64,000 bases of DNA. Source: Diatrype stigma (lineage: Eukaryota > Ascomycota > Sordariomycetes > Xylariales > Diatrypaceae). The stretch covers positions 1 through 64,000 of the forward strand of contig JAKJXP020000004.1 of assembly GCA_022225965.2 (NCBI GenBank). The letters run 5' to 3'. Of the stretch, positions 1-11,000 are shown one piece after another. Both the position numbers and the translations under genes were made by a program. The notes below the pieces were generated by a model. That model was not told the DNA's origin and searched no databases. It saw only the letters and a program-made list of their open reading frames with translations. The number at the start of each line of letters is the position of its first letter. The first letter of the stretch is position 1.

Positions 1-39
1 TATTTTTTTTTTTTTTTTTGTTTTTTTTTTTTTTTTTTT

Positions 40-83
<44 letters not shown>

Positions 84-116
84 GCCACGGCAAATTTGCC
101 GTGGCCAAAAAAAAAA
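1..116. repeat. T-rich tract ending in a perfect palindrome
   Basis: The window opens with a long, almost pure T run. It is followed by a perfect 28-bp palindrome at 81-108 (arm TTGGCCACGGCAAA), which extends into flanking T and A runs to give an inverted repeat of about 44 bp (73-116). It has the same architecture, A/T run around a GC core, as the hairpin elements found inside intron ORFs at 15,321 and 50,358. It directly abuts a tRNA gene. The homopolymer start may also be a contig-end effect. Confidence 0.7.
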
Positions 117-187
117 GGTGTGTTAGTTTAATGGTAGAATATAGTAGTACGGTTACTATTGCATAAGTTCGAGTCTTATACACACTT
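117..187 (+). tRNA. trnR: tRNA-like gene, anticodon ACG (Arg), weak copy
   Basis: The sequence folds as a 71-nt cloverleaf. Acceptor strand GGTGTGT pairs with ACACACT (one G:U). The T arm is ATAAG, loop TTCGAGT, CTTAT. The anticodon arm TAGTA/TACTA encloses GTACGGT, which reads anticodon ACG. Base 32 is G, which is unusual, so this may be a diverged duplicate of the better trnR(ACG) at 379. A degraded related sequence lies at 31,206-31,258. Confidence 0.6.
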
Positions 188-378
188 TTTTTCTTTTTTA
201 TTATAAACTCAGGTTGTAACCATTAAATCTAACGAATTATTATTAAACTATAATTGTTTTAAGAATTAGTTAAAGAATTTAAATATAACTTTTATCTCTT
301 AAAATTATTAATTTTTTTTTAGTAGATAAAAAAGATAGTAATTGATACAATGTGTATATAACAATTTATATATACAAA

Positions 379-448
379 AGGTGTTAGTTTAACGGTATAA
401 TAAAGAGCTACGGACTCTTAAATGTAAGTTCGAATCTTGCACCACCTT
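379..448 (+). tRNA. trnR: tRNA-Arg (ACG)
   Basis: A 70-nt cloverleaf. Acceptor AGGTGTT pairs with ACCACCT with one mismatch. The anticodon stem AAGAG/CTCTT carries loop CTACGGA, giving anticodon ACG with the expected T33 and purine 37. The T arm is GTAAG, loop TTCGAAT, CTTGC. It shares its 5' third with the tRNA-like genes at 117 and 1,699. Confidence 0.75.
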
Positions 449-869
449 CCAACATTATTTGTTTATTTGTTCCAGTCGGTAATGTGATTACTACCAGAAA
501 CCAGTCCTATACTGGATGGACTGTAACTAGAATTTAGAATATTGTGATTTAGCGTAATACTTTCATATAAACCTTAAGCCATTACATTCAATCATGGTTC
601 TTTTTTTCAATATTGATTAATATGCTATTACTGGTTGGTAAATTCTCAGTTCGTTTAATTTTACATGTTTTGGATGTTTTTAATTTTTCTTAAGTCATCA
701 ATCAGGTGAACATTACTACTGTGAATGCGTTTAGTGGGTTTTTTATTCATCTGTTTCATTGTTTTTGTAGTCGCCTAAATTTTTTTACTTATTTTTATTT
801 TATAATCTATTAAATTAATAATGTTATAACGATTTTAAAAATAAAAATAATAAAAAAAAAAATAAAGGA
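449..869. other. Spacer with the first copy of a ~70-bp AT-rich repeat
   Basis: No gene is visible. Positions about 798-868 closely match 4,096-4,162 inside the first nad5 intron (shared stretch TATAATCTATTAAATTAATA, then ATAAAGGA). Each copy lies beside an intron HEG sequence, so this is probably a piece of intron flank that was duplicated. Confidence 0.5.
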
Positions 870-1097
870 GAAGGAAGTGATATTGTTGACTTTTTATGTT
901 CTAAATTTGCGGATGTCAATGAGATAATTACACCGTTTTTCCAAAAATATCATCCTATAGAGATGAAGCATGAAGATTTCAAAGATTGATGTAAGGCGGC
1001 TCAATTAATGAAAAGCAAAGCGCATCTAACTTCTAAAGGTAAAGCTAAATTATTGGAATTAAAATCTGGTGTTAATAAAGGTATACATACAGAGTAG
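870..1097 (+). pseudogene. LAGLIDADG homing endonuclease, C-terminal relic
   Basis: The frame ending at TAG 1,095-1,097 encodes only the end of a LAGLIDADG type 1 protein. It has the IITPFFQKY block, the KHEDFKDWCKAAQLM block (TGA = Trp) and the final HLTSKG..LKSGVNKG block, which matches the C-termini of the complete HEGs in this window. Both LAGLIDADG motifs are missing and no intron core is evident around it, so it is a fragment left by recombination or intron loss. Confidence 0.75.
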
Positions 1098-1698
1098 TTA
1101 GTACTTTCGCTGCTATTCGTAATATGGTTTATTTATCGCTTATCCCCCCCCCCCTCAAGGATCAGGTTTTCTTATGTAATATTTCCCAATATTATGGTTT
1201 TCAGGACCTTTGGTAGGATTGGTAATCTAGGAAACGGTAGGGTAAAAATTAAACACGTTACGTTGTTACAACCTTAAAACCTTATCTCTAGGTTTAGTAT
1301 TTAAGTAGGTAATTAGTTGAATTAGTGTAAGTAGAGTTTATTATCTATAGTAGACTTAAACGAAGCGGTAGAGCAACATCCGGAATTATCTAGTAATAGC
1401 TTTAAGGAAAGAATAACTCTATATTTAACAAGTGTGTTGATCTAATTTCTGAAGGAGAGCTTCTTCAACATTAGATCAGTAAGTTATCCTATTATAGGAA
1501 GGGGCTTAAAAAAAAATAAAAAACTAAAATATGTGCCGGCACGATAATTTATTTATCATTTAAAGGTTATTTAATATTTTATTTTTTATTTTTTTTTAAA
1601 CTGATCCGAAGGATAAGGACAAGTAGTTCTTTCTCTTTATTATGTTCCATATGGTAATTAGAATTGTATTTATATGTATAATTTATGTAAATACAAAA
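1098..1698. other. Spacer, no gene recognised
   Basis: Contains a C run at 1,145-1,154 and AT-rich sequence with short GC islands. The stretch GAAGCGGTAGAGCAACATC near 1,363 vaguely resembles intron-core sequence near 6,395, but I cannot build a core around it. No open frame with recognisable similarity is seen. Confidence 0.4.
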
Positions 1699-1772
1699 GG
1701 GGTGTTAGTTTAATAGGTAAAAATATAGGTAGTTAACTACCTAAGATGTTAGTTCGACTCTAGCGTACTCTC
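1699..1772 (+). tRNA. tRNA-like gene, anticodon ambiguous
   Basis: Acceptor GGGGTGT pairs over seven positions with GTACTCT, four of the pairs being G:U. The T arm GTTAG, loop TTCGACT, CTAGC is clear. The anticodon arm is built on the palindrome AGGTAGTTAACTACCT, so its loop is 6 or 8 nt rather than 7; UAA or GUU could be presented. It starts like the two trnR-like genes upstream. It may be a relic or an unusual tRNA. Confidence 0.5.
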
Positions 1773-1799
1773 ACCCATAATGAATATTATGGGTTTTTT
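1773..1799 (+). terminator. Stem-loop followed by a T run before nad4L
   Basis: ACCCATAAT, loop GAAT, ATTATGGGT form a perfect 9-bp stem, followed directly by six Ts. It sits between the tRNA-like gene and the nad4L start. It could be an RNA processing or stability hairpin; a terminator role is only inferred. Confidence 0.4.
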
Positions 1800-1827
1800 A
1801 CAATAATTTAATTTTTATAAATATACA

Positions 1828-2097
1828 ATGAATATTACACTAATACTTTTTTTGATAGGGATTCTAGGATTCGTATTAAATAGAAAAAATATTATATTAA
1901 TGCTCATCTCGATAGAGGTGATGTTATTGTCTATAACATTTTTAATATTGGTAAGTTCACTAAACATTGATGACATAATTGGCCAAACGTACGCTATCTA
2001 CATAATAGCGGTAGCAGGTGCGGAATCTGCTATAGGTTTGGGTATTCTAGTAGCTTTTTACAGATTAAGAGGAAGTTTATCAATAGAATATAAATAA
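1828..2097 (+). CDS. nad4L: NADH dehydrogenase subunit 4L
   Basis: An 89-residue, highly hydrophobic protein with three membrane segments, the normal size for fungal Nad4L. It is a membrane-arm subunit of respiratory complex I. The conserved second helix ([17 protein letters not shown]) carries the family glutamate, and the third holds [18 protein letters not shown]. The stop codon TAA overlaps the ATG of nad5 by one base, the classic nad4L/nad5 arrangement of filamentous ascomycetes, implying a shared transcript. There is no intron. Confidence 0.97.
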   Translation: MNITLILFLIGILGFVLNRKNIILMLISIEVMLLSITFLILVSSLNIDDIIGQTYAIYIIAVAGAESAIGLGILVAFYRLRGSLSIEYK

Positions 2098-5000
2098 TGT
2101 ATTTAGTAATAATAATTTTACCTTTATTAGGATCTATAGTTTCTGGCTTTTTTGGTAGAAAAGTTGGAGTTAGCGGAGCACAGTTCATTACATGTTTTAG
2201 TGTAATAGTAACTACAATACTAGCAGTAATAGCCTTTTTTGAAGTAGGGTTTAATAATATCCCTGTTTCAATTGAATTATTTAGATGAATTGATTCGGAA
2301 TGAACTAATATTTTATGAGGTTTTGAATTTGATGCTTTAACAGTGTCTTGTGTGAAGATATCTTTAATATGATATATAAGTGCTGTGTTGGTGAAAATCC
2401 AACTGTATAAGGTGAATTATGTCAATAGAATTTTTATAGGTAGCGGCCGTTTAACTTTAGCTGGGCATAGATACGGTAATAATACAGGTATGGCTTTTTC
2501 TAATAATAAGTCTCAAAACAAATATTTCTTCCGCCAGGCTAAAAAAATATTTTGCTAAAAAAAATACTTTTCAAGTTTTAATGGAAATACTGAAAGTATT
2601 ACACAACCCCTTAAAGGAAAGTGCAGCTCAAAAACAGTAGAGGAAGTAGACTGAGAAAATCTTCTTCAATGATTTGTTGGGTTCTCAGATGCCGAAGCAA
2701 ATTTTATTATTAATCCTATATTAAAAAAGGATAAAGTAACTATCTCTAGTTTTTCTTTTATGTTTAAGATAGCTTTACATAAAGACGATGCAGATGTTTT
2801 AGAATTTATTCATAGAAGGTTAGCAATAGGTCACGTAAGATTTTATAAAGATGAATGCATATTTAATGTTACAGACAGAGAAGGGATTAAATCGTTAATT
2901 TCTATATTTGATAAGTATAACCTTAACACAACTAAATATCTAGATTATTTAGATTTTAAGGAAGCTTTTAACTTATATCTAAATAGAGATAAAGATTTAA
3001 ATATTAAATCTATTGAATATGCAATTATAGAATTAAAGAACAAAATGAACACAAATCGTATAAATTTTGATAGACCAGAAAATTCTAAAATTGTAATTAC
3101 AAAATGGTGATTATTAGGGTTCGTAGAAGGAGATGGGTCTTTTTTTATGAGAAGAGACACTTTCACACCTGTTTTTTCTATTGAGATAACCGGAGTACAA
3201 CTGGACGTTTTAATTAAAATAAAGGAATTTTTAGAAAAGTCTCTAGGTTTTAATACATATAGTTTATATAAATTAAAAAACTCTTCTATCATAGCAGTAA
3301 CAACAGTGAAAGCAAGAAAAAATAGTAAAAGTAGCGTATCCCTTATTATTAAAAATGTTAGAGTTTTAAATAACTATTTGGTGCCTTTTCTAGAAGATAT
3401 GATATTTTTAACTAAAAAAGGTAAAGATTTTCAAGATTTTAAAACTATTTGTAGAGTTGTACATAATGGGGCTCATAGAAATGATGAGATTAAAAAAATA
3501 ATCTTAAAGTTATCTTACACAATGAATAATTATCGTTTATCAACTAATACAGCATCAGGTTCACCTTTAAGTAAAGATGAATGAGATAAACTATTTTCTG
3601 CATTACCTACTGTTAAATATCTTTTTGATGGTAGAGTGAGAGAAATATCCACAGGAAAATTACTACATCAACAAGTCAGTTGTGTATACGAGATAATTGA
3701 GCAAGATGGGGAGATCTTGATAGCAAATACTTTACCTGAAGCTGCCTCGATTGTAGGGGTATATCCTGATACTTTAAGTAAATATCTAGATGTTGAAACC
3801 CAATGTTCAGAACATTGAGTTAGACACAATAACCGTAAGATTAGAAGAGTACCTGTATTTTAACCTTTCCCGGCTAAAGCATACGTAATAACAAATTTAC
3901 TTTTATTTTACTTAAACGGTAGCTTTAATTAGATCATACGCTTATTATACCTAAATCTTCTTGCACGAACGAGATGTGAAGTTACGTAGGAGGGAGGAGG
4001 AACTAGGTTTATAGTTAAGTTAAAAAACTTAGGGAGGAGGTGGGTTATATACTCCTCCCTTATTTCGACTAAATTATAATTACCCCTACTAAATTTTTTT
4101 ATTGTTTTATAATCTATTAAATTAATAATATTATAACAATTTTAAAAATAAAAAAATAAAGGACGGAGGGGTTAGAAGATTAGCTCATAATAAAAGTATA
4201 ATTACTATTACGAAATTATACCGCTACCTCAGTGTCATTGAACGTGGGATTACCTCGGAGAATAATGATAAATCAAGATCTCTTCGAGTAGACAGATTAT
4301 TTGCGGGTTCTGGCTCCTAAAGGTCCCCAACGTTTTCGACGTTGAAATAAAACAAATATTACATAAATCTAGAAGAATTGGGTAAGATTACTGTCGAATA
4401 ATTCTATACTTATATAAAAAAGGTGAAAACGGTTAATGAGATCCTGCTCAAAGACCGTCGGCAGTTGTAAATGTCGCTACAGACTGGTTCACCGGGGTAG
4501 GGCTGAAATGTCTGTCCAAATGTACAGTCGAGTCCTATAACGAGTGCGATATCGTAAGGAGGAAGGATTATATAACAACACTACGCACAGTTGATAGCCG
4601 ATTCACACACGGTAAATAACTCCTAAGGGGGTTAACTTAACCCCCTATTCATTCAGTTTTATGGCTATATATAAATATGGTTATTTCTGAGTAAGAATTG
4701 CGTTAATTAGGGCTGGTCCATGTTAATACCTGTATTAATTATAAGTTCTTTAGTTCATATATACTCAATTTCGTACATGAGCAATGATCCTCGATGTTGC
4801 GTTTTTTTTGTTGGGTTTTTATTAGCTCATTTTTTTTGTAGTGATGTTTTGCTTTGAGCCTCTTACCTATGTAGTAATCTATTTTTTTTTATTTCAACAA
4901 ATCTTTGCAGACCTTATAACATTCGGTTTAGGTAGTAGCCTTGGTCCAATAATTAAAAGAGAATTAAATAAGAGCTGCTTTGCCCCCACAAGTAAAGAAA

Positions 5001-8000
5001 ATTCAATCCTGATATCTAACAGGAAAATTCCAATGTTGTTGAACAGAGGACAATGTCATTATTCTCGATTATCAACTTTTAGCCCCTTCGGTACGGGTAG
5101 CATGCTACCCGTACCTGGGTCAAAGGATGAAGAAAACTTCTTACCATGGTTATGTGGTTTTACTGATGCTGAAGGCTGTTTTTATATTACGAGTAGTGAA
5201 AAGGAAGGTAGACTTTCTTTATATTGAACTTTTGAAATTGGGCTTCATATTGATGATAAACAAGTTTTAGAGTATATTCAATCATATTTGCAAATAGGTA
5301 ATGTGTATATATCTGGAAAAAAGGCTACTTTCAGAGTACGCCGTAAAGAGGATGTTATAAAAATCATAGATGTTTTCTCTAAAACCCCTTTGCAATCAAT
5401 AAAACAGCTTAATTTTCAGGATTGAAAATTAGCTTTTGAAACTTATCACTCAACCGATTTAAAAGATCAGGCATTATTTGATAAAATAGTGAGCATTAAA
5501 TTAAGGATGAATAGTAAAAGGGTTAATTACGATTGACCAGGGCGAAAACCTCAAATTATTCCTGCTTGATTTTTAGGATTTCTAGAAGGTGACGGTAGTT
5601 TTTTAGTATCAAGATCTAACTCCAAAGCACTATCTCTTATATTTGCTATTAGCCAATCTCATTTAGATTTAGCTCTACTTGAAGCTATAAAGAGATTTCT
5701 AAATGGCTTAGCTGTGACCAATGTTCAATCTGCTCCAGGAGCAGATGGCCGGGATTTTGCAAATTTATACGAAAGTATAGACAAAAGAGTGAGTGATAAT
5801 AATCGAAAAATGTGTCACCTAAGGGTTAGCCGTTCTTTATTTATATCTGAAATTTTTATCCCTTTCTTGGATGGTCTTACTTTAAGAAGTAATAAAAGGT
5901 TAGATTATGATAAATGGAAAATGATATTCAAACTGAAAGGAAAAGGTCATCATTTACACTCAGAGGGTTTGGAGGTAATTGAGTGGCTGATAAGTACGAT
6001 GAATAGTCGAAGATTATCCACTAGTAGTAAATCTCTTAAAGAGAAATATACAAATATGTCTGCACAAGAAACTAAGCGATTAGAAAAAAAATTAGATGAA
6101 TTGTTGCTAATCACTCCGACTAATAGTTAGAAAAAAATGGTAAATTTAAGTTAGAAAAATCATCTGATAAGTTTTCCCTTTCTGATCCTTAGGTTACGGA
6201 TTAACAAGCTACAACTAGGTGAGTTCAATAATTAGACGAAATAAGGTTAGTTATAAAAACCCTGTTAAATATACTTGTAATCTTCTATCGTTAGTAGTCT
6301 TATAATAAGGTTGTCCCAACTATTAAGTTAAGCTACCGCGAAAGTGTGTTTTACTATAGGGGAATTAATAAAACAATTACTACGTAGGGTAGCAGAAGAA
6401 GCGAGTGTAGAGCAGCATAGTTTTTATATATGTCTAGAAACAGGTTACAGCTTAAGGTGGTGTTAACCTAATTAAGTTAAATAAGTATTCTTTTCTAAGG
6501 ATAAAGTTAGCTAGAGATCCGATTCGTTCTAATATTTTGGATTAATATAGTAAATTATTAATGATATTTAATAGTAGCTATTTATTGAAGGCTAAAAAAA
6601 AACCGGAAAAATTTTTATTGATCCGTGTTCATCATTACTGAGATGAGGGTGAGCTTGCTGAGAGTACTTCTCTTAGAGGCAGCTTATTTTCAGCCTCTTT
6701 GATCGGAGTAGATCAAAGGTAAGCTAGTAAAATAGTAATGATTCTTTATTATGATAAACAATAATTATAATAAACAAATCTAAAAAAAATATGTATGGTT
6801 AACAGTGGGTTTGTTAATCAGTGGGGATAAACTGTCAAATTCCGGGGAACTCCTAAAGTTTATGGTACCAAGCTGTAGTTGAAGAACTATTAGTGGCTGA
6901 AGTAATTATTCAGGTATGGTAACAAGCCATAAGATTTGTGAAAACAAAATGGACGATCGCGGATCTAAGTCAACAATATATGAAAGTATTGTTGTAAAAG
7001 AGCAACGGGTAGACGACGGTTGATCTATTATTCCTTCATTAATGGATCTAAGGTGTGCTCTAAAGGGTTTAGAAATAAATCGATATACATATCTCGGCTT
7101 CAACAACCAAATGTGTTGAGGCTCGCAAATAAATAGCCCATCTAAGCAATTCCGTCTAAAAATGAATTATTCTACCTCTACCTCTGCCTCTACACCTATT
7201 AACCCTTGGGCTTGGTCTGGTTTAATAGATGGTGAAGGTTCTTTTACTATATTAATAGTTAAAGATAAAACCCGAAAATTGGCTTGACGGGTCGAAGCCA
7301 AATTTCAACTTGGTCTACACAGCAAGGATTATGATGTACTATCTCAATTACAACAATATTTGGGTGGTATTGGTGCTATTTATTTAAATGGAAAGCGAGA
7401 GGTTGTTAATTATTCAGTTTTTTCAATTAATGATTTAAATAAACTTATTCTTCATTTAGATAAATATCCATTAAAAACTCAAAAAGCCGCTGATTTCTTA
7501 TTATTTAAACAAGTAGTAAAACTTATGAATAATAAAGTTCATCTGACTACCGAGGGTTTAAATCAAATAGTAAATATCAAAGCATCCATGAATTTAGGTT
7601 TATCTGATAAACTAAAATTAGAGTTTCCTGAATATCGGGCTGTAGAAAGACCTGTCATTAATCAAGACAACGTAATTATAGAACCTTCTTGAATTTCAGG
7701 TTTTACTAGTGCTGAGGGGAATTTCGATGTTCGTATTCCTCAATCAAATAGTAAAACCGGTTATAGAGTACAATTAAGATTTAGAATTACCCAACACACA
7801 AGAGATCTTGAGCTTATGGAGAAAATAGTTCAGTATTTAGGAGCAGGTCTAATCTATAAATACACTAAGTCAGCTGTCCATTTAAATATAGTGGATTTTT
7901 CTCTTATAACTAATAAGATAATTCCTTTATTCGAGGAAAATCCTTTAGTTGGTGTAAGATCTCAAGATTATTTTGATTGGTGTAAAATTCATAAACTAAT

Positions 8001-11000
8001 GCTTGATCGTTCTCATCTAACCGTTGAAGGTATTAATGTAATTAGATAAATTAAATTAGGTATGAATAGAGGTAGAAATTCGGATAAGTAATTTTTAAAA
8101 AGTAAGGGTTACTTCAATCTTAACTTTTTGGATAATATAAAAAACTAGTCTTATTACTTATTTTATAAACAATTTAAGTTCTTATCCTTTTTTTCGCTAC
8201 TTATCCAAGTAGTAAATATTAAATAAAATTAGACAATTGTATGATAAATTTTATTTAAAGCACGTACAACGTTTCTTTAGTTATTTAAGCTTATTCACTT
8301 TTATGATGATTATACTGGTTACAGCTAATAATTATCTATTAATGTTCGTTGGGTGAGAAGGTGTCGGGATTTGTTCTTATCTATTAGTAAGTTTTTGGTT
8401 TACTCGGATATCTGCAAATACAAGTTCTATATCTGCATTATTAACTAATAGAGTTGGAGATTGCTTTTTAACTATAGGTATGTTTGCGGTTTTGTGGACT
8501 ATGGGTTCGCTGGATTATGCAGTTGTTTCTTCATTAGCTCCTTATTTAAATTCAGATTTAATTACTATAATAGGATTATGTTTTTTAATTGGAGCTATGG
8601 CTAAATCTGCACAGCTAGGTTTACATGTTTGGCTTCCTCTTGCGATGGAAGGTGGAGGATATTATATTTATTTTATTTCTTTATGTGGGGCGAAGTCACT
8701 ACTTGCTTATATAATCATACTTATTAATTCTAAGATGCCTGTCAATGCAGTTTTCAATATGGGTATTTATCAACAAGCCAAATTTTGAGGTACTACTTGT
8801 TTTAAGGTATTTCATAGTATCTTTAATAAACAAATGAAAGTAGGAACAGCTTATATTAGTTATCAAGGCTACGCTACGCTGTGTAGCAGAGAAACTCGCT
8901 TTCCCTGCTACGCCAAAAATCCTAGTATGCAATTAAGGTTGAGGGGGAAAAAAAATAAAAAATAAAATCTTAAGTAGTCTTTCAAATAAACGTATTAAGT
9001 TTAGATTTTACTTTTTTATTTTTTTTTTTACTGTTAGGACGAAATTTGCAGTTGCTTGGAAGTATACAATTAGTTAGTTCATTAGTAACTACTAGCGGTG
9101 AAAGGAAAAATTCCAGCCTTATTTGAGTGTACGATATTACTAAATTATCTGTTAATAATGGTTTATTTTCAGCTGCTCCCTTTAAAACCAAGTCGGCCTG
9201 CGCCGAAGCTATAGGTATAACTCGGGGTACTCTTACACTTTATTTGGATAGTAATAAGCTATTGTATAATAAATGGATTATTAGTTCTAGAGAATTATCT
9301 AAAGAATTGTTATCTAAATATTTAATTACTTCTGAGATTTGAGAAGTAGTTACAGGGGAATTACTGGGGGATGGACATATATCCTATGATCCTGTTAATA
9401 AACCTAATAATAACGGTAGATTAGAGTTTACATTTGCAGCTGATATTTTGTATTATATTAATTATCTTAAGTTTAATGTCTTGTCTTCTATTTGTACTTC
9501 AAATCCTCCGACACCGTGACCAAATCCTAAATCTGGTAAGGGACCAACACAATATTGATTTGGTAGTAAAAGTTTACCAGCTATAACGGATTTGTATCAT
9601 CTTTGGTATAAAGAGATAGACGGTAAAAGGGTCAAAGTCTTACCTTCTAATATTGAGGAATTGTTGACTCCTTTAGCTTTAGCGCATTTTGTCACTACAC
9701 AATACCTTTTAAGTAACTACACAATACCTTATAAGTAACCACCGGACCCTGATGGTTAAAAGTTTTAAGTGATATAGGTTTCTAAATGTGTAATTTTTAT
9801 CATTTAGTAATTTATATCATAGAGGGTTAACTTTATTCTTTTGTTTTTTTTATAGGTGCTTGCCCAAACAGGCATAGTGTATGCTATCTATCACTGTTTT
9901 AAAAATTTTTAATATTCTCATGTTTTAATTATAATTATAATTTATGTTGTGAAGTTTGGAGTTATTAAAAGGTTTATATTTACCAACCTTTATATATATA
10001 TATGTATGAATAAATGACTAAATTGATTAACAAATGCAAAAATTTTTGTTTTAGTGGCTTTTGCAGTAGATTTTTTGGCTTTAATAAACAAGGTGCTCTA
10101 AATTTAAATAATGTTACATTGGCGGCACGCTTCGTACACACGGGTGGTTTAAATGCAGATAACAGACAAGTACAGATTACTCCTATACTTGTTTATGATA
10201 ATGCCGATATTGAAAAACTACAAGCTGTCTCGGAGAATAAAGGTAAATGTGGTGTGTACCGTTGAATAAATAAAGTTAACGGTAATACTTATATAGGTAG
10301 CAGTATAAATTTAGCAACAAGATTAGGAAATTATTATAATCTAAATTATATTAGTAAAGGAGAAATGGTAATTTGTAAAGCTCTGGTAAAACATGGTTAC
10401 AGTAATTTTTCTTTAGAGATTATTGAGTATTGTAATCGTTCAGATGTAATATCAAGAGAACAATATTACCTTGATCTTTGTAAACCGGAGTATAATGTTG
10501 CAAAGTTTGCTGGTGAGGGTAGACATAGTAGAATCGGAGAACAACTAGCCAAACGACTAGCTCATTTAAAATTACATAATGCTAGTGTGGAACAGGTAGA
10601 GAAATCTAGACAACGTTTGATAGCTTACAACAAGTCTAGGGGAATGTCAATTGAAATTTTAGACACAACAACCGATGAAATTTCGTCTTACTCTTCTATT
10701 AGAGAAGCTGCGGAAGCATTAGGGTGTGTACATGGTACTATAATCAAAGCAGTAAATAATAAAAGAGAAGGAATAAATAAGGTTTTTAAGAAAAAATATT
10801 TAGTTAAAAGTATGCTAAGAGGGTACCATTCTTCTACTTGATCTTCTGCACAAGCTATTAGTGATGATAAGGTAGGGTTTAGTGGTGATAAGGTAAGGTT
10901 TAGTGGTGAAAAGGTAGGGTTTAGTGATGTTGTGTGTCTGGGGGACGGGTATTTTTCAGAGGGTAGTGTGTTTATATGTACAGACAATTATACCGAAGAG

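Larger units (their letters stand above)
4792..8260 (+). other. nad5 interval with two HEGs and probably two group I introns
   Basis: Between exons 2 and 3 lie two HEGs and a clear group I core at about 6,829-7,105 (CAAATTCCGGGGAACTCC ... GATCGCGGATCTAAGTCA ... AAGAGCAACGGGTAGAC). No nad5 residues are missing between the exons. This is best read as one intron inserted next to or inside another (tandem or twintron). The non-coding stretch 6,131-6,800 holds a hairpin-rich segment and no gene. Confidence 0.6.

Noticed and set aside
10866..10928. Possible CRISPR-like array
   Set aside because: Three contiguous 21-bp units without spacers, in frame within a protein; it is a coding tandem repeat in an organelle.
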